From the NCBI RefSeq assembly GCF_030411995.1, contig NZ_JASNRC010000010.1, positions 62,001 through 126,000 of the forward strand: DNA of 64,000 bases. Reading direction: 5' to 3'. Shown here piece by piece: positions 54,101 to 61,451 of this stretch. The notes under the pieces were generated by a model, which had not been told where the DNA came from, did no database searches, and saw only the letters and a list, made by a program, of their open reading frames with translations. Every line of letters starts with the position of its first letter. The first letter of the stretch is position 1. A program made the position numbers and the translations under genes. Origin of the DNA: Massilia sp. YIM B02769 (lineage in GTDB: Bacteria; Pseudomonadota; Gammaproteobacteria; Burkholderiales; Burkholderiaceae_D).

Positions 54101-54168
54101 GCCGGTAGTGCCGCCAGGCCGAACAGTGCGGTCGATACGGCCGCTGCGAGCGGCTTCTGCTTGAACAT
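51163..54168 (-). CDS. TonB-dependent outer-membrane receptor
   Basis: 1001 residues. A signal peptide ends at LPALAQ. A TonB-box-like QTVEVTGIRASMAKSLAVK precedes the plug (VITAEDVGKMPDRNLADSLQRLAGVAVRTD, VSMRGTNPDMSLILFNGH, IVDGGLAGTINVTTRKPL). A 22-strand barrel ends in the outer-membrane signature FYLNLRYKF. The plug start and the RASMAKSLAVKK segment fit the large receptor group often tied to oligosaccharide uptake in Caulobacter and relatives (TIGR01782-like). No FecA-type signalling domain is present. AGGAGAGAGA precedes the ATG. The substrate is unknown; no transporter is adjacent. Confidence 0.93.
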   Translation of the reverse strand: MFKQKPLAAAVSTALFGLAALPALAQDSEAQAPMQTVEVTGIRASMAKSLAVKKNATGNVEVITAEDVGKMPDRNLADSLQRLAGVAVRTDYDEAEKVSMRGTNPDMSLILFNGHTVSGGDWYVGDQGSSSRSTSLSLMPSSVLNQALVYKTSYANIVDGGLAGTINVTTRKPLAQKERLSGVASIGASYAQLPDKTAPDADVSVNWKNEANTFGIIAQGFAQKRYVRRDSVSRFAYGTSSGWGEINTATMLGITDASLAGTGYTAADLNGVRLPGSMSSEFVESVRDRKGGMLSMQFKPNADLDVTLTGFHSQMNANNNGRLTSGAIYSMLMGKGEALGGTTASSPNTSSNGQRVYAQIRNPVIVTERTMYGHDLKILKSADIVFPDGTTPQYVGNSEGFYRDGAQATSSFIDLDAKYRVTPDLTVKGLFSTTRGVGKTDLDQGTTFARYGTGVSYALGGLHEAPYVQYQGAGSNQPGINPDGSGYMIVGRTASGVKTTDKESSGQVDAEYKLNNAWVQSLEMGLRHADHKRDSRRWGPAFRTPLTVTYDATGKIIQSTATPLDGWQPYPGNFGSGLGGSGWDNTGFTYSPEALKAYIAANTKETSEAFERRVSSEIDMRERQSSAYLMANLENGPWSGNVGLRYVRTVVDAQIATPIPNPRTCLRSAPGQPATVCAAYPGAITDAGDAVAFYDGTTFNPLSGTMYYKTPTHKVFKNFLPSLNLRYEITPDMIARFGASRTIGRQNYNVLGSGFGTPGCDANGCRVTGPNPDLRPLTSDNIDISWSWFFARRSNVTASLFHSKIDGYVKTGTVGTSTIELTDPRDQVVKTFFINTSSQQGAKITGIELAYEQPFGSSPFGFTSNVSRAKTKVDDGRPMVGASEWAGNLGLYFENDKASARLVANYRGEYVNSTTAPSPTANSQGLSVINGVTMPTAPTMAAPVTTLALNASYNFTQQLSLSFSATNLTNVKRAYYRYSEEEQQKLDVSGRQFYLNLRYKF

Positions 54169-54403
54169 GTTCTCTCTCCTGATATAAATATTGTGTCCTG
54201 CGGCAGCGATACTTCTCTGCCATACTGAAAGTATTAGCTATAAGCAAATAACTTGGACAATCACTTGTCATCCTCCTGTCATAACTTGAAGGAATGTACA
54301 GACCGTCTGCAACCGCCGGTTATGGCCGGGCGACGAATAATCATTGTCAAACTGACTCGGCGCGCGTTAGCGTTGGCGTTTCGATTCTCGGAATTCATTG
54401 CCC

Positions 54404-55345
54404 ATGCGCTCACTCCCCCTGCTTCTCGCCGGCGCCGTGCTTGCCGGCTGCGCCACGCCGCCCGCGTCGACCACCGCCCAGGCGCCCGCCGCCCCGGTGG
54501 CGCTCGAGACCATCCTGCAAAAACCGATTTACCGGATGAGCCCAGTGGAAGCCGGCCGCTACGTGGCCTGGCAGCATGCGGCCGAGCCCGACCTGCGCAA
54601 GCGCATCGCGGCGATCGGCCGCAAGAACATCGGCCAGCCCTATATCCTGAATCTGCTGGGCGAATTCCCGTTTGAGGTACACGACAACCTGCCGCTGTTC
54701 AGCCTGGACCACAGCGATTGCGTGGTATTTGCGGAACACACCTATGCGATGGCGCTCTCGCGTTCGTGGGAAGAGTTTTTCTGGATGCTGCAGCGCATCC
54801 GCTACAAGGACGGCGTGATCGGCGTGGCCACGCGTAACCACTACACCGAGCTGGACTGGAACGTCTCGAACCGCTGGCTGCTCACCGACATCAGCGCCGA
54901 ACTGGCCGGCGCCAACGGCCCAGGCTACGACATGCGCGTCGACCGCGCCCGTTTCCTCAGGACCCGTCACAACACCGTGCGCGACATCCCGGTGGAAACC
55001 AGCCGCCAGGCTTTCGTGCCGAAGGACGCGGTGGCGGGCATCGCAGCGCAACTGCAGGAAGGCGACTTCGTCAACGTGATCTCGACCCGCGACGGCGAGC
55101 ACTGGGCCTCGCACGTGGGCCTGGTGGTGCTGGGGCCGGACGGCGAACGCCACTTCCTGCACTCCTCGGAACCGCAGGTGCGCGAGGAAACCTTCGCGTC
55201 CTACATCGCGCGCGCCGCCGAGCGTGAAGCGAAGAATGCGCGCGAGGGGAAGAACGGCCAGCGCCTGGCCGGCTTCAAGTTCCTGCGCCTGAACGACAAC
55301 ATCGTGGTGCCGCCGATGGCGCCGCAACCGCGCCCGGGAAGCTGA
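54404..55345 (+). CDS. DUF1460 (N-acetylmuramoyl-L-alanine amidase-like) lipoprotein
   Basis: 313 residues. The lipobox is AGAVLAGC16. The catalytic core resembles NlpC/P60 cysteine peptidases: LDHSDCVVFAEHTYAMAL (Cys106), RIRYKDGVIGVATRNHYTELDW, then GEHWASHVGLVV (His237) and HFLHSSEPQ. DUF1460 proteins are predicted or shown to cleave peptidoglycan muropeptides. It is probably an envelope-anchored enzyme. A TTG two codons upstream is a possible alternative start. It is divergent from the TonB receptor gene. Confidence 0.85.
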   Translation: MRSLPLLLAGAVLAGCATPPASTTAQAPAAPVALETILQKPIYRMSPVEAGRYVAWQHAAEPDLRKRIAAIGRKNIGQPYILNLLGEFPFEVHDNLPLFSLDHSDCVVFAEHTYAMALSRSWEEFFWMLQRIRYKDGVIGVATRNHYTELDWNVSNRWLLTDISAELAGANGPGYDMRVDRARFLRTRHNTVRDIPVETSRQAFVPKDAVAGIAAQLQEGDFVNVISTRDGEHWASHVGLVVLGPDGERHFLHSSEPQVREETFASYIARAAEREAKNAREGKNGQRLAGFKFLRLNDNIVVPPMAPQPRPGS

Positions 55346-55758
55346 ACCCGGCCCGGCAGCCTGCCGCCAGGCGGCGGGCTGCCCATTTTTCTTCCCCACC
55401 GGCGCGGTCCCTCCGCGCCCATGGTCTTGCCGGTCCGGCGACACCCATCAGCCTTCCGGCATGATCTCCCTAGACAATTCCAACAAGAAATCTATCGCAC
55501 AAAATCTCGCGATATATTTCCTATTTCCATTTCTTATATTTAACGACAGTCGTTTTTCATTTTAATTCGCAATTCGTGGTTGAGCAGGGTCAAACTCAGC
55601 ATTCCAAGGCGGTCCGATAATAAACTTACTCAGCGGCGATGAGTCTAATTCTCGCTCATTGATTTAATTAATAGCGGAAATATTGCTGAGTACGTTAATT
55701 CTTCATCAGTTGGCACTGGATTATCCGCTTTCCCGCAAACCATTTGACCGCGATTACC
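55346..55758. other. AT-rich intergenic region upstream of the exopolysaccharide locus
   Basis: About 410 bases; 55460-55740 is markedly AT-rich compared with its surroundings. No gene is seen. A sigma-54 -24-like TTGGCAC lies at 55710-55716 with a poor -12 match. The length and composition suit a regulated promoter region for the following exopolysaccharide genes. Confidence 0.4.
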
Positions 55759-57714
55759 ATGTCGACCCCGTCCACGAATATCCTGAGCCAGTTTTGCGCC
55801 CGCATGGTATCGCTGCATCGGACCACGAAAATCGCTTTCATGGTGGCGATCGACCTCCTTGCCCTTCCTCTATGTTTTCTTATCGCCCTGCTGCTGCGGG
55901 GCGACATGCGCCTGGCGGCGCATTACGGCCCCGCCTCCTATATATTGGTGGCGCTGGTCACCATTGCCGCTTTCTCGATGTCCGATTTGTATCGGGCCGT
56001 GATCCGTTTTATCGACCAGCGCTTATTAAGCGCCACCGGTTTTGCGCTCGGCATTGCCGTATTGTGCGCCTATGTCGTGCTGTTTGCCATTAACGATGCG
56101 GTATTTCCCCGCAGTGCATTGGCAATCTACTGGTTTATCGTTTTTTCCTATGTCGTTACCTCGCGTATCGGCATGCGCAATTTCCTGCGCAATCATGCGG
56201 AAAACCGTCCGACCTCGGATGCGGTTGCGATCTACGGCGCCGGCGAGCCCGGTGCGCGCCTGGCGCAAACCATGCGCAACAGCGACGAATACCGTCCGGT
56301 CTGCTTTTTCGACGACAAGCGCGCCCTGAACGACCGCACGATCGCCGGCCTGCGCGTGTTCCACACGGACCGGCTGGCCGACATGGTCACCGCCCACGGC
56401 ATCCGCACCGTCGTCATCGCCGTGCCCGCCATGCCGGCGGAACGCCTGCGCGAGATCATGCAGCGCCTGGCCCTGGCCGGCGTCACCACCAAGATCCTCA
56501 GCCGCCTGGTCGATTTGGCCGACGACCGGGTGCGTCCACGCGACTCGATCCGCGAGCTGAAGTTCGAAGACCTGCTCGGCCGCCCGCCCGTGCCGCCACG
56601 TCTCGACCTGTTCGCCCGCTGCGTGCGCGGCAAGACCGTGCTCGTCACTGGCGCCGGCGGCTCCATCGGCGGCGAGCTGTGCCGACAGATCGTCACCCTC
56701 GGCCCGTCCCGCCTGCACCTGCTCGACCACTCCGAATACGCGCTGTACACCGTGCGCCAGGAACTCAGTACCCGCTTCCCCGACCTGCGCATCGACGCCC
56801 ACCTCGGCTCGGTCTGCAACGCCGATTTGGTCGAACGCATCCTCGGCGACAGCCACATCGACACCGTCTACCACGCCGCCGCCTACAAGCACGTGCCCCT
56901 GGTCGAGGCCAACATCGTCGAAGGCCTGCGCAACAACGTGCTCGGCGCCCAGGTCGTGGCGGGCGCCTGCGCCCGCCACAACGTCGAAACCTGCGTGCTC
57001 ATTTCCAGCGACAAGGCGGTGCGCCCGACCAACATCATGGGCGCCAGCAAGCGCATCGCCGAACTGATCTTCCAGGCGGCGGCCGCGCGCGGCAGCCAGA
57101 CCACCTTCTGCATGGTCCGCTTCGGCAACGTGCTCGGTTCCTCGGGCTCGGTGATCCCCCTGTTCCAGCGCCAGATCGCCAAAGGCGGCCCGCTGACCAT
57201 CACCCACCCCGAGGTGTCGCGCTACTTCATGCTGATTCCGGAAGCCGCCCAGCTGGTCATCCAGGCCGGCGCCATGGCCAAGGGCGGCGACGTCTTCGTG
57301 CTCGACATGGGCGAACCGGTACGCATCGTCGACCTGGCGCGCACCATGATCGCCATGACCGGCCTCACCGAGAAATCGCCGCAGAACCCGAACGGCGACA
57401 TCGAGATCAAGTTCGTCGGCCTGTTCGCCGGCGAAAAGCTGCACGAGGAACTGCTCACCGACGGCACCGTCTTCCCCAGCGAGCATCCGCGCATCATGCG
57501 CATGAAGGAAAACGCGCTGCGCCCCAGCGTGCTGGAAACCTGCATCACCTGCCTGATGATGGCCTGCGAAACCCACGAGCGCGCCATGATCGAATCGATG
57601 GTCAAGGCCATCGTCAGCGAATACACGCCGCAGCTGCCCGTGACCAGCCCGCCGCCGGTGCTCGAGCCGGCCCGACTCAGCCTGATCAACAAATTCGTGC
57701 CCTTCCGCATCTAG
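55759..57714 (+). CDS. Nucleoside-diphosphate sugar epimerase/dehydratase (CapD/WbpM type)
   Basis: 651 residues. Four transmembrane helices at the N-terminus (VAIDLLALPLCFLIALLLRG onward) are followed by a first Rossmann domain (VAIYGAGEPGARLAQTMR). The catalytic SDR domain has VLVTGAGGSIGGELCRQI, HAAAYKHVPLVEANIVEGLRNN, ISSDKAVRPTNIMGASKRIAE and MVRFGNVLGSSGSVIPLF. The family converts UDP-GlcNAc or related sugars to dideoxy or epimerised forms for surface polysaccharide. It is the first gene of an EPS operon whose next gene is truncated. A TTG at 55744 is an alternative start. Confidence 0.93.
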   Translation: MSTPSTNILSQFCARMVSLHRTTKIAFMVAIDLLALPLCFLIALLLRGDMRLAAHYGPASYILVALVTIAAFSMSDLYRAVIRFIDQRLLSATGFALGIAVLCAYVVLFAINDAVFPRSALAIYWFIVFSYVVTSRIGMRNFLRNHAENRPTSDAVAIYGAGEPGARLAQTMRNSDEYRPVCFFDDKRALNDRTIAGLRVFHTDRLADMVTAHGIRTVVIAVPAMPAERLREIMQRLALAGVTTKILSRLVDLADDRVRPRDSIRELKFEDLLGRPPVPPRLDLFARCVRGKTVLVTGAGGSIGGELCRQIVTLGPSRLHLLDHSEYALYTVRQELSTRFPDLRIDAHLGSVCNADLVERILGDSHIDTVYHAAAYKHVPLVEANIVEGLRNNVLGAQVVAGACARHNVETCVLISSDKAVRPTNIMGASKRIAELIFQAAAARGSQTTFCMVRFGNVLGSSGSVIPLFQRQIAKGGPLTITHPEVSRYFMLIPEAAQLVIQAGAMAKGGDVFVLDMGEPVRIVDLARTMIAMTGLTEKSPQNPNGDIEIKFVGLFAGEKLHEELLTDGTVFPSEHPRIMRMKENALRPSVLETCITCLMMACETHERAMIESMVKAIVSEYTPQLPVTSPPPVLEPARLSLINKFVPFRI

Positions 57715-57774
57715 CGGCGCGGCATCCGTTTTCCTTTTTTTACCCTGACGTTACCCTGAATGGCGAGGATACCC

Positions 57775-57867
57775 ATGCGCGACGAACATCAATCGGCCCA
57801 CCTGCAACAGCTTACCGCCAGACTGCGCGACCGCACCGCCGTCATCGGCATCATCGGACTCGGCTAC
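57775..57867 (+). pseudogene. N-terminal remnant of a UDP-sugar dehydrogenase (WbpA/WecC type)
   Basis: 31 codons from an ATG with GAGGA 5 bases upstream: MRDEHQSAHLQQLTARLRDR, then TAVIGIIGLGY. This is the start of UDP-N-acetylhexosamine 6-dehydrogenases, where VGLPLA normally follows GLGY. The match ends abruptly at 57867; the frame stays open as nonsense for 1.3 kb antisense to the export gene. It sits 60 bases after the epimerase gene, as expected for an EPS operon. The rest (about 400 codons) is gone. Confidence 0.75.
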
Positions 57868-58007
57868 AAGGTATTGAAGTGGCCCTTGAGGTCGACGGTC
57901 GGCTCGTCGGTCGCACTGACAGGCGGACGCGGGTCGAAGGGCACGCTGAGGATGGGCGGGCTGTGGGTCACGTGGGCCAGGGAATGGCTGTCGGCGGGTT
58001 TGGTCAT
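57864..58007 (-). pseudogene. N-terminal remnant of an EPS chain-length/tyrosine kinase gene (Wzc-like)
   Basis: 47 codons on the minus strand from an ATG at 58007 with GGAG 7 bases upstream. The sequence ends DEPTVDLKGHFNTL and stops at a TAG formed by the first bases of the adjoining dehydrogenase remnant. The IDL-x3-(F/L)-x-TL pattern near residue 40 is the usual beginning of Wzz/Wzc proteins, just before their first membrane helix. It follows the polysaccharide export gene by 40 bases, where wzc is expected. The assignment is inferred from this short stretch and the context. Confidence 0.6.
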
Positions 58008-58047
58008 GGTTGTTCTCCGAATGTTCACCAATATGCGCGGACAGTCA

Positions 58048-59181
58048 TCAAGGACGGGTGCTGACGCCGACCGCATTGGTCAGCGCGCCCGGGAACAGCA
58101 AGCTGAGGTGGCGGTTCCAGTTGGCCAGCGGCGACGCCGCCACGTAGACCACGTCTTTCGGGCGCAGCTCGAAGGACTCGGCCATGGCCAGCGACCCCGT
58201 GACGCGGGCGTCGAGCTGGAACACGCGGGTGCGCCCCGGGGTCTTGCGCACCACGTAGATCTGGCGCGCGTCGCCGCTCAGGGGACTGACGCCGCCGGTT
58301 TCACCGAGCGCCTCGTTGAGGGTGAGGCGGCCGTTGTGCATGGTGAGGGCGCGCGGCGTGACGACCTCGCCCGACACGAAGACCTTGCTTTCGTCGCGCG
58401 AATGCACGCGCACCACGTCGCCCGGCGCCAGCATCACGTTGCCGGGGTTGATGCCCTTCTGGACCAGCTCGCGCAGGTTGATGGCGTAGCGGGCGTCGCC
58501 GCGTTCGAGCGCGATGCGGCTCTGGTCGGCCGTGGGCAGCAGGCCGCCGGCGCGGTTCAGCGCCTCGACCAGGGTCATGGGAATGTCGTTGATCGCCTGC
58601 AGGCCGGGCGACTTGACCTCGCCGTCGATGTAGACGCGCTTGCTGCGGTAGGCCTGCACGCGCAGCGTGATGTTGGGATTGGCGATGTACTTGGCGATCT
58701 TTTGCGTCAGCAGAGCGCGCGCCCCGTCTTCGGTCAGGCCTTCCACCGGCAGCAGGCCGGCGAAAGGAAACTGGATGCGGCCCTGGTGGTCGACCACGAA
58801 GCCGGGCTGCTGCGCGTTCGCGGTGGCGCCGGCGACGGCCACGGCCGCATCCGCCGAGGCGGTGGCGGCGGTCATGCCGCCGGCGGCCAGCTCGGGATGG
58901 TCCCAGACCACGATCGAGAGGATGTCGCCGCGGCCGATGGTATAAGGCGGCGGATGGGCCACCAGCAGCTTCGACAAATCCTGGTTGCCGCGCGCGGCGG
59001 CGGCCTGCTGCTCGGCCTCGATCAATTGCTCGGTGATCAGCTCGGTCGGCGGCGCATCGGCGTTGCCGGTCTCGGAACGGAATTGCGGGCCTCCGGTACA
59101 GCCGGCGAGGACGAATGCAAACGCGGACGCACAGCCTGCGACAAAAATGCGCAGACGCAAAATTTCTGTTGGTAAATTCAT
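58048..59181 (-). CDS. Polysaccharide export outer-membrane protein (Wza/GumB-like)
   Basis: 377 residues. The lipobox is AFVLAGC. The Poly_export domain (PPPYTIGRGDILSIVVWDHPEL, FVVDHQGRIQFPFAGLLPVEGLT) is followed by two SLBB domains (KRVYIDGEVKSPGLQAINDIPMTLVEALNRAGGLL and KVFVSGEVVTPRALTMHNGRLTLNEALGETGGV). It forms the outer-membrane channel for exopolysaccharide. The gene that should follow, a Wzc-like kinase, is cut off after 47 codons. The ATG at 59181 was chosen for the signal peptide; the ribosome-binding site is weak. Confidence 0.92.
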   Translation of the reverse strand: MNLPTEILRLRIFVAGCASAFAFVLAGCTGGPQFRSETGNADAPPTELITEQLIEAEQQAAAARGNQDLSKLLVAHPPPYTIGRGDILSIVVWDHPELAAGGMTAATASADAAVAVAGATANAQQPGFVVDHQGRIQFPFAGLLPVEGLTEDGARALLTQKIAKYIANPNITLRVQAYRSKRVYIDGEVKSPGLQAINDIPMTLVEALNRAGGLLPTADQSRIALERGDARYAINLRELVQKGINPGNVMLAPGDVVRVHSRDESKVFVSGEVVTPRALTMHNGRLTLNEALGETGGVSPLSGDARQIYVVRKTPGRTRVFQLDARVTGSLAMAESFELRPKDVVYVAASPLANWNRHLSLLFPGALTNAVGVSTRP

Positions 59182-59338
59182 GAGCTTGCCTATGAAAATG
59201 AAGCGCCTTGTCAGGCTGACCAAGTCAGCGTAAGGCGTCCGTCACAGGCAGCTTTGCTGCATATCAAACGGCAGGCTCAGGTAACGCGCGCGGGCCCCGG
59301 GCGGGGCGTCATTGCTTGCGCATGCGGGGATGGCGCCC

Positions 59339-61357
59339 TCAGCGCACCTCTTCGAGCAGCTTCAGGGTCTCGGCAAAGGTCCAGATGCGGCGGATCTCGA
59401 TCACGTCGAAACGCGCCGCCACGTTCGGCGGAAACGCGGCATAGCGCGCATTCAGGTGGATGATGCGGCGCACCGCTTCGTCGGTCTCGGCGCGCCCGCT
59501 CGAACGCAGGATGACGACGTCGTCGATGCTGCCGTCGCTGCGCACCGCCACGCTGACCAGGGGATCGTAGCGGGCCGGCGCAGCGGAGACGCGCATCTGG
59601 ATCTGCGCGGCGGTGCGCTCGATCTTCTGGCGGAAGCTTTCCACGTACATGCGTACAGGCACGTCGCGTTCGTTGGAAGCGACCGCGATCCGGCGCGCGT
59701 CCCTGGCACGCAAGGCCGGCGGCTGCTCGACGGGGATATCGATGCCGCGCATCATCTCGCGCGCACGCAGGGCCAGGTCGCTGCCGAGCATGCCGCGCGG
59801 AACGGTTCCGGCGCCGCCGCTGCCATTGCCGCGGCCCGGTCCGGCGGCGAGTCCGGCATCCATGCCGGAATCCAGTCCGCCGGCGCCCGGCGCAGGCGCG
59901 CGTTCGGCGAGCGCTGTCCTTTCGGCTTCGCGGCGCGCAATCTCCTGGGCACGCTGGCGCTCGGCCTGTTGCTGCATTTGTTGCTGCAGCTGTTCCTGCA
60001 TCTTTTGCTGCGCCAGCTGTTCGGCGCGGCGGCGTGCCGCTTCTTCTTCGCTTTGCTGCCGGGCCTGCTCGGCCAGGCGGCGCCCGGCCTCGGCCTCGGC
60101 CTCGCGCTGGCGCTCCAGGGCGAGCCGCAGCGCTTCTTCCTCGGCGGCGCGGCGTGCCTGGGCCGACTGGGCCGCTTCGCGCGCACGCTGCTCGTCTTCC
60201 AGACGTTGCCGGGCCTGCTGCCGGGCCAGGATGCGTTCTCGCTCCAGCACTTCCTCGCGCTGCCGTGCCAGCGCACGTTCGCGCTGCATTGCCTCCTCGC
60301 GTTGCTGCGCCAGGGCACGTTCGCGTTGCTCCGCCTCGCGCTGCTGGTCGAGCATGCGCTGTTGCTCGGCCACGCGCTCCTGCTCGGCCAGGGCCTGGGC
60401 CGCCGCCTCCTGTTGCCGCTGCCGGGCAAGCTGGCGCTCGCGCGCCTGCGCCGCGTCCCGCTCGCGCTCGCGCTGCGCCAGGCTTTGCTCTTCCGCCAGG
60501 CGCTGTTCTTCCGCCAGCCGCCGCATTTCGTCGGCGTGCCGGCGCTGCGTCTCTATCTGGCGAGCACGTTCGTCTTCGATCCGGCGCTGCTCGGCGGCAA
60601 GCAGGGCCTCCTGCTCGGCAGCCAGGCGCGCAGCGGCCAGGCGCTCCTCTTCCTCGCGCGCCAGCCGCTCCGCACGCTCGGCGGCGAGCCGTTTCTCTTC
60701 CTGCTCCAGCGCCATGGCTTCGGCTGCCGCATCCGCCGCATCGGCCAGCGCCGGCGCTTCGGGGGCAGCCTCAGGCTCGGCCTGCGCCGGCGCGGGCGGC
60801 TCCTCGGGCGCTTCGGGAACCATCTCGGGTGGCGGCAGCCTGAAAGCGGAAGCCGGATCGTCCAGCTGGGCAATGACCGGCGTTTCGAGCGCAGGCCGGG
60901 TGGGCGGCTTGCGCAGGGGGCGCCGCCGCTTGGCCAGCTGGGGCGCGGGCCTGGCCGGCGCCGGCGGCGGCGCGATCGGCACCGGATCGCGCAGCTGGAA
61001 GCCGGGCGCTGGCGGCCGCGGCGTGGGCGAAGCAGCGGCTAAAGCCGGTGGCAAGGGCGCCGCTTCCGGTGCAGGCAGGGCCGGAGGCGCCGGCACGGGC
61101 TCCCCGGCCGGCGGCAATGGCGGTAAAGGCGGTAAAGGCGGCAGGGGCTGCGCAGCCTGCGGCGGCGCCAGCACGACCGTGATCGGCCCGCCGCTGCCCG
61201 CCTGCATGCCCGGCACGCCGAACTGGATCGCCAGGATCAGCGCATGCACGAGCAGCGACAGCGCCAGGCCGGCCAGCATGCGGCGGTTGACGCGATCGGA
61301 AGCGTGGCGTGCGGCGGCGGCGTGGGGCATGCGCAAGGGCGGTATGGATGAGTTCAC
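59339..61357 (-). CDS. Giant TonB/TolA-like energy transducer with long coiled coil
   Basis: 672 residues from a GTG at 61357 (ATG at codon 10 is an alternative). One membrane helix (about 27-46: MLAGLALSLLVHALILAIQF) precedes a Pro-rich segment (about 60-190). A very long Glu/Arg/Gln/Ala coiled coil follows (about 215-490: LAEEQRLAEEQSLAQRERER and similar). The C-terminal TonB-type domain (about 590-672) has RYDPLVSVAVRSDGSIDDVVILRSSG and AVRRIIHLNARYAAFPPNVAARFDVIEIRRIW. TonB-type proteins pass proton-motive energy to outer-membrane proteins; the coiled coil is TolA-like and long enough to span the periplasm. No exbB/exbD is adjacent. Confidence 0.85.
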   Translation of the reverse strand: MNSSIPPLRMPHAAAARHASDRVNRRMLAGLALSLLVHALILAIQFGVPGMQAGSGGPITVVLAPPQAAQPLPPLPPLPPLPPAGEPVPAPPALPAPEAAPLPPALAAASPTPRPPAPGFQLRDPVPIAPPPAPARPAPQLAKRRRPLRKPPTRPALETPVIAQLDDPASAFRLPPPEMVPEAPEEPPAPAQAEPEAAPEAPALADAADAAAEAMALEQEEKRLAAERAERLAREEEERLAAARLAAEQEALLAAEQRRIEDERARQIETQRRHADEMRRLAEEQRLAEEQSLAQRERERDAAQARERQLARQRQQEAAAQALAEQERVAEQQRMLDQQREAEQRERALAQQREEAMQRERALARQREEVLERERILARQQARQRLEDEQRAREAAQSAQARRAAEEEALRLALERQREAEAEAGRRLAEQARQQSEEEAARRRAEQLAQQKMQEQLQQQMQQQAERQRAQEIARREAERTALAERAPAPGAGGLDSGMDAGLAAGPGRGNGSGGAGTVPRGMLGSDLALRAREMMRGIDIPVEQPPALRARDARRIAVASNERDVPVRMYVESFRQKIERTAAQIQMRVSAAPARYDPLVSVAVRSDGSIDDVVILRSSGRAETDEAVRRIIHLNARYAAFPPNVAARFDVIEIRRIWTFAETLKLLEEVR

Positions 61358-61451
61358 AGCTTAACGTTTACTTAAGGAACACTGCGCACGCTAGCATTCG
61401 CGAAATACGTGGACGATACTAAAGGCAAGTAGCGACGAAGGGAGGAACTGC

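Noticed and set aside
51112-54108. A 998-codon open frame antisense to the TonB-dependent receptor gene
   Set aside because: High-GC genes routinely leave the opposite strand open. It has no domain, no ribosome-binding site, and an Arg/Ala/Val-rich composition typical of such shadows, while the other strand has a complete receptor.
57760-59175. A 471-codon plus-strand frame beginning with the dehydrogenase remnant
   Set aside because: After 31 codons of real homology it runs antisense through the Wzc-like remnant and the export gene, with no dehydrogenase motifs.
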